Below are positions 1-6,389 of a stretch of 18,373 nucleotides of DNA, piece after piece; the stretch's first letter is position 1; each line of letters begins with the position of its first letter. The stretch is from the NCBI GenBank assembly GCA_016840645.1, contig JAEORY010000025.1, forward strand, positions 1 through 18,373. Reading direction: 5' to 3'. The notes below the pieces were generated by a model. That model did no database searches and was not told the DNA's origin. It saw nothing but the letters and a program-made list of their open reading frames with translations. The DNA comes from Candidatus Borrarchaeota archaeon (lineage in GTDB: Archaea; Asgardarchaeota; Sifarchaeia; Borrarchaeales; Borrarchaeaceae). The position numbers and the translations under genes are program-made.

Positions 1-253
1 TTTCTGTGGCTATATCCCATAATACGATCTCATTATCCATCGAACATGTTGCAAGTAGATTATCATCAAAGGGGTGAAATGCCACTCCATAAACTGGTTT
101 TGAATGTGCTCCTTTAAGCATCTTTAGTTGTTTGCCTGATTTTAAATCCCAGAATCTAACTGTCTTGTCACCGGATGCTGATGCGATAAGACCATCATTT
201 TTGATTGCAATGTCGTAAACAGTCTCAGTGTGCCCCTTCAATACCATAATCAT
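1..253 (-). CDS. WD40-repeat protein, N-terminal part, runs off the window
   Basis: Minus-strand reading from ATG at 253 gives MIMVLKGHTETVYDIAI, then SASGDKTVRFWDLKSGKQ, HSKPVYGVAFHPFDDNLLAT and SMDNEIVLWDIATE before the window edge. These are two WD40 blades with the classic GH...D..V..WD spacing. The start is chosen because GGTGA, a good archaeal ribosome binding site, ends five bases before this ATG. WD40 propellers are scaffolds for protein complexes, and the partner cannot be told from this fragment. It is unusual that the first ~60 coding bases and the upstream region are duplicated at 1494-1734, where the coding part is decayed. The family assignment is firm; the function is unknown. 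Confidence 0.85.
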   Translation of the reverse strand, partial: MIMVLKGHTETVYDIAIKNDGLIASASGDKTVRFWDLKSGKQLKMLKGAHSKPVYGVAFHPFDDNLLATCSMDNEIVLWDIATE

Positions 254-387
254 CCAGTTCACCAAAAATGCATAAATCTTCAGTTTAGTACAAAATACCC
301 ATTGACCTATCGCATAGTCTTCAAGCTTAATATTTATGACTTATTTTAAAATATTAATCCATTTTGTACCACGAAAAAAGAGAGGCT
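194..387. repeat. Diverged direct repeat, copy 1 (WD40 5' end plus promoter region)
   Basis: This segment matches 1494-1734 over its whole length, once a 46-nt insertion in the second copy is set aside (194 versus 195 bases). It covers the first codons of the WD40 gene, its ribosome binding site and about 130 bases upstream. In the coding part most differences are at synonymous third positions (for example ACT/ACC, TAC/TAT, GAC/GAT), so both copies were probably expressed genes for some time after duplication. The stretch from 388 to 513 beyond it is AT-rich and shows no gene. Confidence 0.85.
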
Positions 388-521
388 TTTGGTAGAGAAA
401 TGTGCCATTTTTTTAAGAGTGCTTTGCAATTCTCTCATTACGAAGTGCATATGTATTAAGTTAAAGTAATAACTTTTTTCTTTAAGAATATGAAGAATTG
501 AAGGAGTCAGTATGTGAACTA

Positions 522-541
522 CCACCCAACAAGTTAGGTGG
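522..541 (-). repeat. Right-end hairpin of the 330-bp element
   Basis: Inverted repeat CCACC...GGTGG immediately inside the terminal TAGTTCAC of the element. In the IS200/IS605 group this hairpin is the right-end recognition structure and also the 3' end of the omega RNA, with the guide being the flanking DNA beyond TTCAC (513 downward on the minus strand). Confidence 0.65.
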
Positions 542-805
542 CTTCTGTCCTCCTAGACTGTTCTGCTTAGTCAACACGGTTGGTCACATTCAGCCTAGTC
601 ATCGACAGTTCGGGCTGGTCCACAGCAGCCCCCGTCCCTCAAGGGACACTTGAGGTCCGACAGTACCCTCATCGGTACTATGTCTTGTGTACGCTCCCAA
701 CGCCAAGCCAGACACCTCGGCATACTGCACACTGAGATGGTAGCTAACTGCTATTTAAGTGTTAGGGAGAGCTATGTGAAAGTGAAACCCTCTACCGCAA
801 TTCAT

Positions 806-825
806 CCCCCCAACACGTTGGGGGG
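806..825 (-). repeat. Left-end hairpin of the 330-bp element
   Basis: Perfect 9-bp stem (CCCCCCAAC / GTTGGGGGG) around a two-base loop, 17 bases inside the TTTAT target flank. The position matches the left-end hairpin of the tnpB element at 13781-13801. Confidence 0.7.
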
Positions 826-903
826 TCTTCTTGCGAATTGGTTATAAAAAGGAGTAAGAAATTCTTAAATTGGTAAATAAACATAAGTTTATCGGTGGTT
901 TAC

Positions 904-1089
904 ATGAGTGATGAGTTGTTAGAGAAGATTACTCACATTGAGAAAATGCTGATTGAAATTGGGGCTAAAATAGACAATTTTTTAGGTTTTGAAGAATTAA
1001 GTGAAGAGGAAAAAGAAGAGGTCAAAAAATTACGTGAGGAAGTTAACAAAGGCGAGTATGTAAGTTATAAAGAAGTATTCAGTGAATAA
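904..1089 (+). CDS. RelB-like antitoxin (61 aa)
   Basis: Small charged protein with a helical N-terminal half (residues 1-28) and an acidic, basic-tailed C-terminal half ending GEYVSYKEVFSE. This short tail is common in archaeal antitoxins that precede RelE-type toxins. The ATG at 904 is preferred over the in-frame GTG at 895, because GGTGGT at 894-899 then serves as ribosome binding site at good spacing. Its stop lies two bases before the toxin start, so the two are almost certainly translated from one message. Role by context: it would bind and neutralise the toxin and repress the shared promoter. I do not recognise a DNA-binding domain in it, and the antitoxin call rests mainly on position and the C-terminal tail. 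Confidence 0.75.
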   Translation: MSDELLEKITHIEKMLIEIGAKIDNFLGFEELSEEEKEEVKKLREEVNKGEYVSYKEVFSE

Positions 1090-1091
1090 TT

Positions 1092-1346
1092 ATGTATGAA
1101 ATACTCCTCACTAAACAGGCGGCAAAATATTTACGATCCTTGGATGAAGGATACAGGAACAAGATTAAAGAAATACTTGAAATACTGCAAATAAACCCAT
1201 TTTCATGGCCCTATAAAAAGATAAGAGGAGAAACAAATCTTTTTAGGATCAGACTTGGAGCGTATAGAATCCTTTATGAAATCAACAGATTAGAAGGCAA
1301 AATCATAATCCTAAAAATCGATCATAGAAGTAAAGTCTATAAGTGA
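1092..1346 (+). CDS. RelE/ParE-superfamily toxin (84 aa)
   Basis: The protein has the compact RelE fold signature: an N-terminal strand (YEILLTKQAAKYL), two helices, then KIRGETNLFRIRLGAYRILYEI and a C-terminal IDHRSKVYK. The R.R.G.YR..Y core and the terminal HR..VY motif are typical of archaeal RelE toxins, which cut mRNA in the ribosomal A site. Length is normal and nothing is missing. It starts two bases after the antitoxin stop. The pair sits between the two copies of the WD40 repeat and next to an IS-type element, a common setting for acquired toxin-antitoxin modules. Confidence 0.85.
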   Translation: MYEILLTKQAAKYLRSLDEGYRNKIKEILEILQINPFSWPYKKIRGETNLFRIRLGAYRILYEINRLEGKIIILKIDHRSKVYK

Positions 1347-1460
1347 TTGCTTTTTTTCTAATGCATATTTGCGTGAAATCCCTTCTGACAATTGCTCCTT
1401 ACTTTATGTTATTTACACATACAAAGACCTAGGTTAGAATTGAGAAAAGATTGAGGGATA

Positions 1461-1553
1461 TTAGCAAACTTTCGCAATGCTAAATCCTTCTTTATCGTTT
1501 TTGATTGCAATATCATATACGGTCTCGGTGTGCCCCTTCAATGCCACAATCAT
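1461..1553 (-). pseudogene. Decayed 5' fragment of a second WD40 gene
   Basis: ATG at 1553 begins MIVALKGHTETVYDIAIKND, almost the same as the N-terminus of the WD40 gene at 253. The frame then leaves the family (KEGFSIAKVC) and stops at 1461. The ribosome binding site GGTGA is kept. Synonymous differences in the matching part suggest an old functional paralogue whose 3' part was later lost. The break lies close to the toxin gene, so arrival or rearrangement of that module may have removed the rest; that is inference. Confidence 0.75.
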
Positions 1554-1734
1554 CCAGTTCACCAAAATGCATAAATCTTCAGTTTTAGTATGAAATAGCC
1601 AATGACCTATCGCAGTGTCTTTTAGCCTTTTATTCATTTCTTCATTTTATCGAAATTTCGCAAGAAAACCCTTCAACTTGTTGGGTGTTAGTTCACACTA
1701 TTAATCCATTTTGCACTATGAGAAAAGAGAGAGC
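1494..1734. repeat. Diverged direct repeat, copy 2, carrying a 46-nt insertion
   Basis: Second copy of the repeat at 194-387, at an exact offset of 1300 bp on its left side. Outside the coding fragment it keeps blocks such as CCAGTTCACC, GACCTATCGCA and TTAATCCATTTTG. At 1651-1696 it holds extra DNA that is absent from copy 1. Confidence 0.85.
1651..1696 (+). mobile_element. 46-nt micro-insertion with fused IS200/IS605-type left and right ends
   Basis: The insert follows TTTAT. It begins with 17 bases ending in CGCAAGAAA, as in the left end of the 330-bp element, and finishes with AACTTGTTGGGTGTTAGTTCAC read in two parts (AACTTGTTGGG and TGTTAGTTCAC), nearly identical to that element's right end. 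Removing it restores a sequence collinear with copy 1 of the surrounding repeat. The simplest reading is an internal-deletion derivative in which the left and right hairpins have merged into one imperfect hairpin (ACCC...GGGT). Its orientation is opposite to the 330-bp element. Confidence 0.7.
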
Positions 1735-1838
1735 TATGTTTACTTTTAAACGCGATAATTAATAGACAATGTTAATTAATAGGAAGAGAAATCATATTAT
1801 TGAGATTTCTCAATTTATCAAATAAGTAATGTGATATT

Positions 1839-3572
1839 ATGAAGACTTCTGATTTAATCAGCCAAAAAATGCGCCGAAAGGCTTCAGAAATCGACAGTCT
1901 TCGTCTAGGTTGTGGATGGACTGAAGATGATCTTGACAAACCATGGGTTCTTGTTGATTCTGTTGAAGGACAAAGTCATCCAGGTTCTGTACATCTTGGT
2001 TTAATTGGAGATGATGTGATAACAGGAATCGTAGCAGCGGGAGGAACTCCTGCAAAGTACTATGTTACTGACACTTGTGATGGAATCTCTCAAGGCACCC
2101 CTGGTATGAGTTATAGTCTTCCCAGCCGAGAATTCATTTCATTTGCAGTAGAGATGCATGCAAAAACTGGACATTTTGACGCAATGGCACTAGTTAGTAG
2201 TTGTGATAAATCGATTCCTGGGCATTTGATGGCCGCAGCGCGACTTGATCTGCCTACCATCATCATCCCTGGAGGCGTAGAAGAAGTGGGACCTCATTGG
2301 ATGACCCTAGAACAGGTAGCCACTTATGACTCACAGCGACGAAGAGGAAAGTTAAGTACAGAAAAATACCAGTTCTTGGCTAAATTCGGTTGCCCTACAC
2401 CTGGGGCGTGTGCCTTTATGGGAACTGCCTGTACGATGCAGATAATGAGTGAGGCATTAGGAATGGCACTCCCAACAAGTGCGTTAGCACTTTCAACCGG
2501 TTTCGAGATAACTAGGCTCGCACGTAAGGCAGGAAAACAAGTTTTGTACCTGATTGAACAAGGACTTTCTGCAGGAAAAATACTTACAAAAGAAGCATTT
2601 GAAAATGCAATAATGGTGCATGCTGCTATAGCTGGATCCACTAATGCATTATTACATATTATTGCGATAGCTGCTGAAAGGGGTATCGAGATAACTCATG
2701 ATGACTTTGATTTCATCAATAGGAGAATACCATATCTAACAAATATTCGACCTTCAGGTAGATACCCAAGTAGTTTCTTCTGGTATAGTGGTGGAACTCA
2801 ATTTGTAATGAAACAATTAATGGATCATATACATCTTGATACACTGACAGTTACCGGTGAAACGGTTGAAGAAAATATAAAGAACCTCGAAAAAGAAAAC
2901 TACTTTGAGAAGATAGCGACATATTTGGAGAACTATAAAGTCTCAAGAGATGATGTAATACGAACTAAATCAAACCCTTTCTCAGAAACAGGATCAATTG
3001 CGATATTGGAAGGAAATATAGCCCCTGAAGGTGCTGTAGTCAAAGTCACCGCAGTTGATCCTTCTATGCATAAATTCACTGGAAGAGCAAAAGTATTCGA
3101 TTCGCAAGATGACGCTGTAAAGGCAATTTTTGATGAAAAGATTGAGAGCGGGGATGCAGTAATAATCAGATACGAAGGACCAAAGGGAAGCGGTATGCCT
3201 GAACAGTTTTATGCAACCGAAGCCATCGCTTCTGATCCGAAGTTAAATGTTTCTGTTGCTTTGCTGACAGACGGACGTTTCAGTGGTGCCTCAAGAGGAC
3301 CATGCATCGGACATGTTTCTCCTGAAGCTGCAGAAGGCGGAACGATTGCTCTTTTAGATGACAACGACCTAATAGAGATAGACATACTAAGCAGACGTTT
3401 AGAGTTGGTAGGCGTACAAGGTCAAACTCTTAAATCAGAAGAAGTTACTAAAATATTAACTGAGAGAAAAAAAATGTGGAATCCACCGCAACGAAAGTTT
3501 ACAACAGGAATGTTAGCATTCTATACGCAGCATGCAACTTCAGCCAGTAAAGGTGGGCGTATGGAGTTGTAA
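1839..3572 (+). CDS. IlvD/Edd-family sugar-acid dehydratase (577 aa)
   Basis: Iron-sulfur dehydratase of the dihydroxy-acid/6-phosphogluconate dehydratase superfamily, full length. Conserved blocks are VTDTCDGISQGTPGMSYSLP (residues 76-95), SSCDKSIPGHLMAAARL (121-137), PGACAFMGTACTMQ (188-201), and LLTDGRFSGASRGPCIGHVSPEA in the C-terminal beta-barrel domain. Likely cluster ligands are Cys80, Cys122 and Cys191. The N-terminal PCN motif of dihydroxy-acid dehydratase is absent (HPGSVHL stands there), while Cys in CDGxxQG is a feature of Edd and of YjhG/YagF-type D-xylonate dehydratases. This argues against a role in branched-chain amino acid synthesis. The next gene encodes a KDG-type aldolase, so the likely reaction is dehydration of an aldonic acid to its 2-keto-3-deoxy form. 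A TGTGAT ribosome binding site precedes the ATG. Confidence 0.85.
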   Translation: MKTSDLISQKMRRKASEIDSLRLGCGWTEDDLDKPWVLVDSVEGQSHPGSVHLGLIGDDVITGIVAAGGTPAKYYVTDTCDGISQGTPGMSYSLPSREFISFAVEMHAKTGHFDAMALVSSCDKSIPGHLMAAARLDLPTIIIPGGVEEVGPHWMTLEQVATYDSQRRRGKLSTEKYQFLAKFGCPTPGACAFMGTACTMQIMSEALGMALPTSALALSTGFEITRLARKAGKQVLYLIEQGLSAGKILTKEAFENAIMVHAAIAGSTNALLHIIAIAAERGIEITHDDFDFINRRIPYLTNIRPSGRYPSSFFWYSGGTQFVMKQLMDHIHLDTLTVTGETVEENIKNLEKENYFEKIATYLENYKVSRDDVIRTKSNPFSETGSIAILEGNIAPEGAVVKVTAVDPSMHKFTGRAKVFDSQDDAVKAIFDEKIESGDAVIIRYEGPKGSGMPEQFYATEAIASDPKLNVSVALLTDGRFSGASRGPCIGHVSPEAAEGGTIALLDDNDLIEIDILSRRLELVGVQGQTLKSEEVTKILTERKKMWNPPQRKFTTGMLAFYTQHATSASKGGRMEL

Positions 3573-3591
3573 CATCCTTAGAAATCTATCT

Positions 3592-3607
3592 GTATACAAC
3601 AGTATAC
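3592..3607. repeat. Paired GTATAC palindromes after the dehydratase gene
   Basis: GTATAC occurs twice, separated by AACAG-like spacer bases (3592-3597 and 3602-3607), 20 bases after the dehydratase stop. It could fold as a short hairpin at the transcript end or be a protein-binding site between the dehydratase and aldolase genes. No T-run follows. Function unknown. Confidence 0.35.
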
Positions 3608-3725
3608 GTAGGAATACAGTAGCCAAACATCAACACAGAATTTTCGAATATTAAATTTTTAATAATTGGCATGGTAGTTAAAATCAGAAGATATGAATTG
3701 TTTGCTAAAAGATTGAACGAACTTA

Positions 3726-3734
3726 TCTATATAG
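3726..3734 (+). promoter_or_regulatory. Possible box A promoter for the aldolase-cyclase pair
   Basis: TCTATATAG lies about 75 bases before the chosen aldolase start, inside a 200-base AT-rich gap after the dehydratase. A second TATA-like stretch (CTCTATATGA, near 3757) could serve instead. Either would let the aldolase and cyclase be transcribed separately from the dehydratase. Confidence 0.35.
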
Positions 3735-3805
3735 GTAGTAGTAAGAACAAAAATTACTCTATATGATGACTATTGCTTATTGGAATATCAAAGGAGGAAA
3801 TAATT

Positions 3806-4687
3806 TTGAGTTTTGAGGGAGTTTTTTCGCCATTAGTAACACCCCTAGATAAAAACTATGAAGTGAACTGGGAAGCATTCCATGCACTATTAGACAAACT
3901 CATAGAAGGCGGACTTCATGGGGTTGTTCCAATGGGGACAGCTGGAGAATTTCCTATGTTTACAACTGATGAACGAATGAAAATCGCTGAAGGTGTCGCA
4001 AATCATATAAATGGAAGGACAAAGCTGATTGTTGGTACAGCAGCACCAAGCACCCACGAAACATTAATGCTTTCTAAACACGCAAAAGACATTGGTGCTG
4101 ATGGAGTTCTGGTAACTAATCCTTGGTATCTCAAACCTTCGGAAGCAGGATTATTGTGGCATTATCGAGAACTTGCTAAAGCAGATATTCCAATATTAGC
4201 ATACAATATTCCGAGTGCAACTGGAAGCATGATGCCGGTCCATATTGTTTCAAAACTGGCGGAAGAGGGAACACTTGCTGGAATTAAGGATTCATCTGGC
4301 GTACTTAACCAGACGATTATCTACATCCGTGAAACGCCACATGACTTTGTTGTTTTCCCGGGCATTGATACGATATTTTTAGCTGCAATGATGCATGGTG
4401 CAGAAGGTGGTGTCTTGGGAACCTCAATGGTTATACCAAAAAAAGTTGTTGAACTTTATGTTTTAGCTAGAGCTGGCAAATATGAATTAGCCAATGAAAT
4501 TCAAAATGATATGTCGGCAATAATTCAGTATGTTTTCCTCGGTGTATTTCCTGCAGGATTAAAGCAATTAGTTACGGAAGCTTTAGGAATAGACATGGGA
4601 GATCCAAGACCTCCTTTAAGCCCACTAAATGAAGAACAACGAAAAAATATTTCTGAATTCATCAAAAATCTACAATTGGAATATTAG
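3806..4687 (+). CDS. Class I aldolase, DHDPS superfamily, likely 2-keto-3-deoxy sugar-acid aldolase
   Basis: A 293-residue (beta/alpha)8 enzyme, normal length for the family. TTG at 3806 is taken as start because AAAGGAGG stands eight bases before it and the protein then aligns with family N-termini; an in-frame ATG at 3773 has no such site. Schiff-base Lys161 (AGIKDSSG), Tyr133 (LAYNIPSATG) and GTAGE (44-48) are present. The Arg that binds the second carboxylate in dihydrodipicolinate synthase (Arg138) is Ala here, and the YNxPxATG form recalls the Sulfolobus KDG aldolase. Expected reaction: reversible cleavage of a 2-keto-3-deoxy acid to pyruvate plus glyceraldehyde or glycolaldehyde. It follows an IlvD/Edd dehydratase that would supply this substrate. 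Lysine synthesis is less likely. Exact sugar unknown. Confidence 0.85.
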   Translation: MSFEGVFSPLVTPLDKNYEVNWEAFHALLDKLIEGGLHGVVPMGTAGEFPMFTTDERMKIAEGVANHINGRTKLIVGTAAPSTHETLMLSKHAKDIGADGVLVTNPWYLKPSEAGLLWHYRELAKADIPILAYNIPSATGSMMPVHIVSKLAEEGTLAGIKDSSGVLNQTIIYIRETPHDFVVFPGIDTIFLAAMMHGAEGGVLGTSMVIPKKVVELYVLARAGKYELANEIQNDMSAIIQYVFLGVFPAGLKQLVTEALGIDMGDPRPPLSPLNEEQRKNISEFIKNLQLEY

Positions 4688-4702
4688 AAAGGTAGACCGC
4701 AC

Positions 4703-5359
4703 ATGCAAATTAAAGAAATAATTGATCTTTCCGTATCTCTTGAAAATGGTATGCCAATTTATCCTGGTGATCCCACTCCCGATTTTAAAGCAACACGAAC
4801 TTTAGAGGAACATGGCGTTCTTGTCACTCAGATGCGATTAGGGACTCATACAGGTTCACACATGGATGCACCCCTTCATTTCATAGAAGGAGGAGAGTCC
4901 ATAGACGAACTTGACCTTGAAAAGTTAGTAACAGAGGCAATCGTCCTTGATCTTTCCTACAAAGAAATGGGTTCTGCCATTACAGTTGAAGATCTTGAGA
5001 AATTTTCAGAGGCGATCAAAGAAGGCGAGGGGATACTATTCTACACAGGAACCAGCAAACTTTGGGGCGATGAACGGATTTTAAGAAATTTTACATATAT
5101 TGATCCCTTTGCAGCAGAGTGGTTAGTCGAAAAAAAGGTTTCAATTGTTGGTATCGATTGCCTTAGCGTGGAAAAATACAAAGCAGATGCACCTGAGACG
5201 CATAAAACGCTGTTAAGCGCGGGAATTCCGCTTATTGAGACACTTTCTTCAAATCTCGAAAAAATCACAGGAGAGAGAGTTCTCCTAATAGCCCTTCCTT
5301 TAAAAATAAAGGGAAGAGATGCTGCGCCAGCGCGGGTTATAGCATTGCGAGTTGAATAA
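4703..5359 (+). CDS. Cyclase/KynB-like metal-dependent hydrolase (218 aa)
   Basis: Member of the cyclase family (the kynurenine formamidase fold). The metal-binding motif is intact: HTGSHMDAPLHF with His49, His53, Asp55 and His59. Later family blocks are GIDCLSVE, a His in ETHKTLLSAGIPLIE, and PLKIKGRDAAPAR near the C-terminus. Known members hydrolyse N-formylkynurenine, isatin or other amide, lactone or ester bonds. It begins 15 bases after the aldolase stop and is probably co-transcribed with it. In that company a role in opening a sugar lactone, or in removing an acyl group before dehydration, is more plausible than tryptophan breakdown; that is inference from context. Confidence 0.8.
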   Translation: MQIKEIIDLSVSLENGMPIYPGDPTPDFKATRTLEEHGVLVTQMRLGTHTGSHMDAPLHFIEGGESIDELDLEKLVTEAIVLDLSYKEMGSAITVEDLEKFSEAIKEGEGILFYTGTSKLWGDERILRNFTYIDPFAAEWLVEKKVSIVGIDCLSVEKYKADAPETHKTLLSAGIPLIETLSSNLEKITGERVLLIALPLKIKGRDAAPARVIALRVE

Positions 5360-5404
5360 CACTGTATCAATGATCCAAGATTCTATCAACATTCTTCTTT
5401 TTTA

Positions 5405-6103
5405 TTATAATATCAGAACAACAAAGCCGCCCCAGATGATGTGCCAGATTAAGTATTGTCCGAGATGGGCTACAATCGCAGACAGAAAGCCTGATTTTCT
5501 ATAGAGATACGCTGCAGTCAATGTGAAGCCGCCTGAAAGTACTATAAGTTCCACTACAAAAAATGGAGTGAGTCCGCCAACAAATGTTAGAAAGAGGCTT
5601 ATTTGCCAAAGAGTATACGCGATGGCAATAGCAATAGCTACTCCCCAAAAAACTTGTTGTTGTTTATTTTCTTTCAAAATTACGCTAGAAATAAGCCAGA
5701 CAAGGAAGGTAACTAGAAATAGTGTGAAAAGGAGTTGTTGTATAATGGCAGCCCGTGGATATACTACAAGAGAGATTGGGAATGGGAAATGTATTGTTCC
5801 TATTGGATTAATCAAGTCAAAAACGATCGTTACTGCACCAAAAAGAATTCCGATAAGCAAAGGAATTACGAAGCGTTGTTTGTTGTCAATTTCTGGATTG
5901 AGCATCTCAGGAAATCCTGATATTAGGGCTAGTCTCAAACCGACATAGCCTAAAACTAAATAAATGATTGTTTCTAACCAACTGATTGTTATTTGCTGAC
6001 TGGGTAAGAACGGGGCTAATAAAAGCGTGAATAGTACTTGTAAGACTACCAAGAGTACTGCTATACCGCCGTAGATTTTTTCATCAAGTGTTAATGTTCT
6101 CAT
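5405..6103 (-). CDS. CPBP-like membrane protein with degenerate active site (232 aa)
   Basis: About seven membrane spans, with little outside the bilayer. The segment AAIIQQLLFTLFLVTFLVW and the C-terminal GFLSAIVAHLGQYLIWHIIW resemble archaeal CPBP (CAAX protease and bacteriocin-processing) proteins. In active members the first segment carries Glu-Glu and a following Arg (EExxFR); here these are Gln-Gln and Thr, while a His in the last span is kept. If the homology is right, it is probably not a protease. It stands alone, with a convergent cyclase gene on its 3' side. GTGA precedes the ATG, and a box A lies at about 6141-6150. Confidence 0.55.
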   Translation of the reverse strand: MRTLTLDEKIYGGIAVLLVVLQVLFTLLLAPFLPSQQITISWLETIIYLVLGYVGLRLALISGFPEMLNPEIDNKQRFVIPLLIGILFGAVTIVFDLINPIGTIHFPFPISLVVYPRAAIIQQLLFTLFLVTFLVWLISSVILKENKQQQVFWGVAIAIAIAYTLWQISLFLTFVGGLTPFFVVELIVLSGGFTLTAAYLYRKSGFLSAIVAHLGQYLIWHIIWGGFVVLIL

Positions 6104-6140
6104 AATAATTCACTATGGTTTATATTTTCAATGTTCAGCA

Positions 6141-6150
6141 AAATATATTC
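6141..6150 (-). promoter_or_regulatory. Box A promoter for the CPBP-like gene
   Basis: On the minus strand GGAATATATTTTGC lies about 40 bases before the ATG at 6103, giving a predicted transcription start near 6120 and a short leader. Confidence 0.4.
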
Positions 6151-6176
6151 CTTTAAAAACATGCTGGTTAGGACAT

Positions 6177-6224
6177 CTATCATGGTTCTTCATAATTCTG
6201 TTAGAACGTTCATGATAGTTTTTT
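6177..6224 (+). terminator. Hairpin followed by a T-run, terminator-like but orphan
   Basis: CTATCATG (6177-6184) pairs perfectly with CATGATAG (6211-6218), with a further GTTCT/AGAAC stem inside, and TTTTTT follows at once on the plus strand. It looks like an intrinsic terminator for a plus-strand transcript, yet no plus-strand gene ends here. It could end a small RNA, or be a dyad operator upstream of the CPBP-like gene. Confidence 0.4.
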
Positions 6225-6282
6225 CAAACTCCAAATGGCGATTTACATAACCATAAGTATATTTCAAAGTATTGATAATTAA

Positions 6283-6380
6283 TTATTCAGTGAATAGTGC
6301 TTTTGGTAGAACTGCAGGGGTTATATCGACCAGTTGCGATATCCTCATATCAACTACCCCGCTCTAAAGGGAAGGCTTCA
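6283..6380 (-). pseudogene. C-terminal fragment of a second acetamidase/formamidase
   Basis: The minus strand reads VDMRISQLVDITPAVLPKA and then LFTE before a TAA at 6283. The intact gene at 7500-8423 has VDMRISQLVDITPGVRVVLP and then KVIFIES. The frame is closed upstream by a TAG and no other part of the gene is left. The fragment lies just beyond the stop of the NapH-like gene. An ancestral tandem pair of formamidase genes, with most of one copy replaced by the NapH-like gene, would explain it. Confidence 0.75.
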
Positions 6381-6389
6381 GCAGTCTGA

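Larger units (their letters stand above)
514..843 (-). mobile_element. 330-bp non-autonomous IS200/IS605-type element (MITE, possible orphan guide RNA)
   Basis: On the minus strand the element starts just after TTTAT. It opens with 17 bases ending in CGCAAGAAG and a left-end hairpin (806-825, nine base pairs around a two-base loop), followed by GATGAAT. It closes with GAAGCC, a right-end hairpin (522-541) and TAGTTCAC at 514. The tnpB element at 12388-13818 has the same layout: hairpin plus GATGAAT on the left, and GAAGCC, hairpin, TAGTTCAC on the right. There is no open tnpA or tnpB inside. One minus frame near the right end reads like a tail ending RTEAT but is broken by stops, consistent with decayed tnpB 3' coding or omega-RNA scaffold. 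IS200/IS605 ends act as single-strand hairpins recognised by TnpA, so this copy would need a transposase in trans. Confidence 0.7.

Noticed and set aside
650..847. 65-residue plus-strand open frame inside the 330-bp element
   Set aside because: It runs through the left-end hairpin of the element and against its orientation; no ribosome binding site or recognisable protein.
1757..1782. Two copies of AATTAATAG 17 bases apart upstream of the dehydratase gene
   Set aside because: Low-complexity AT sequence; could be a binding site, but nothing beyond the two 9-base matches supports it.
5523..5948. 141-residue plus-strand open frame opposite the CPBP-like gene
   Set aside because: Shadow of the minus-strand membrane protein, whose hydrophobic pattern, promoter and ribosome binding site are convincing.
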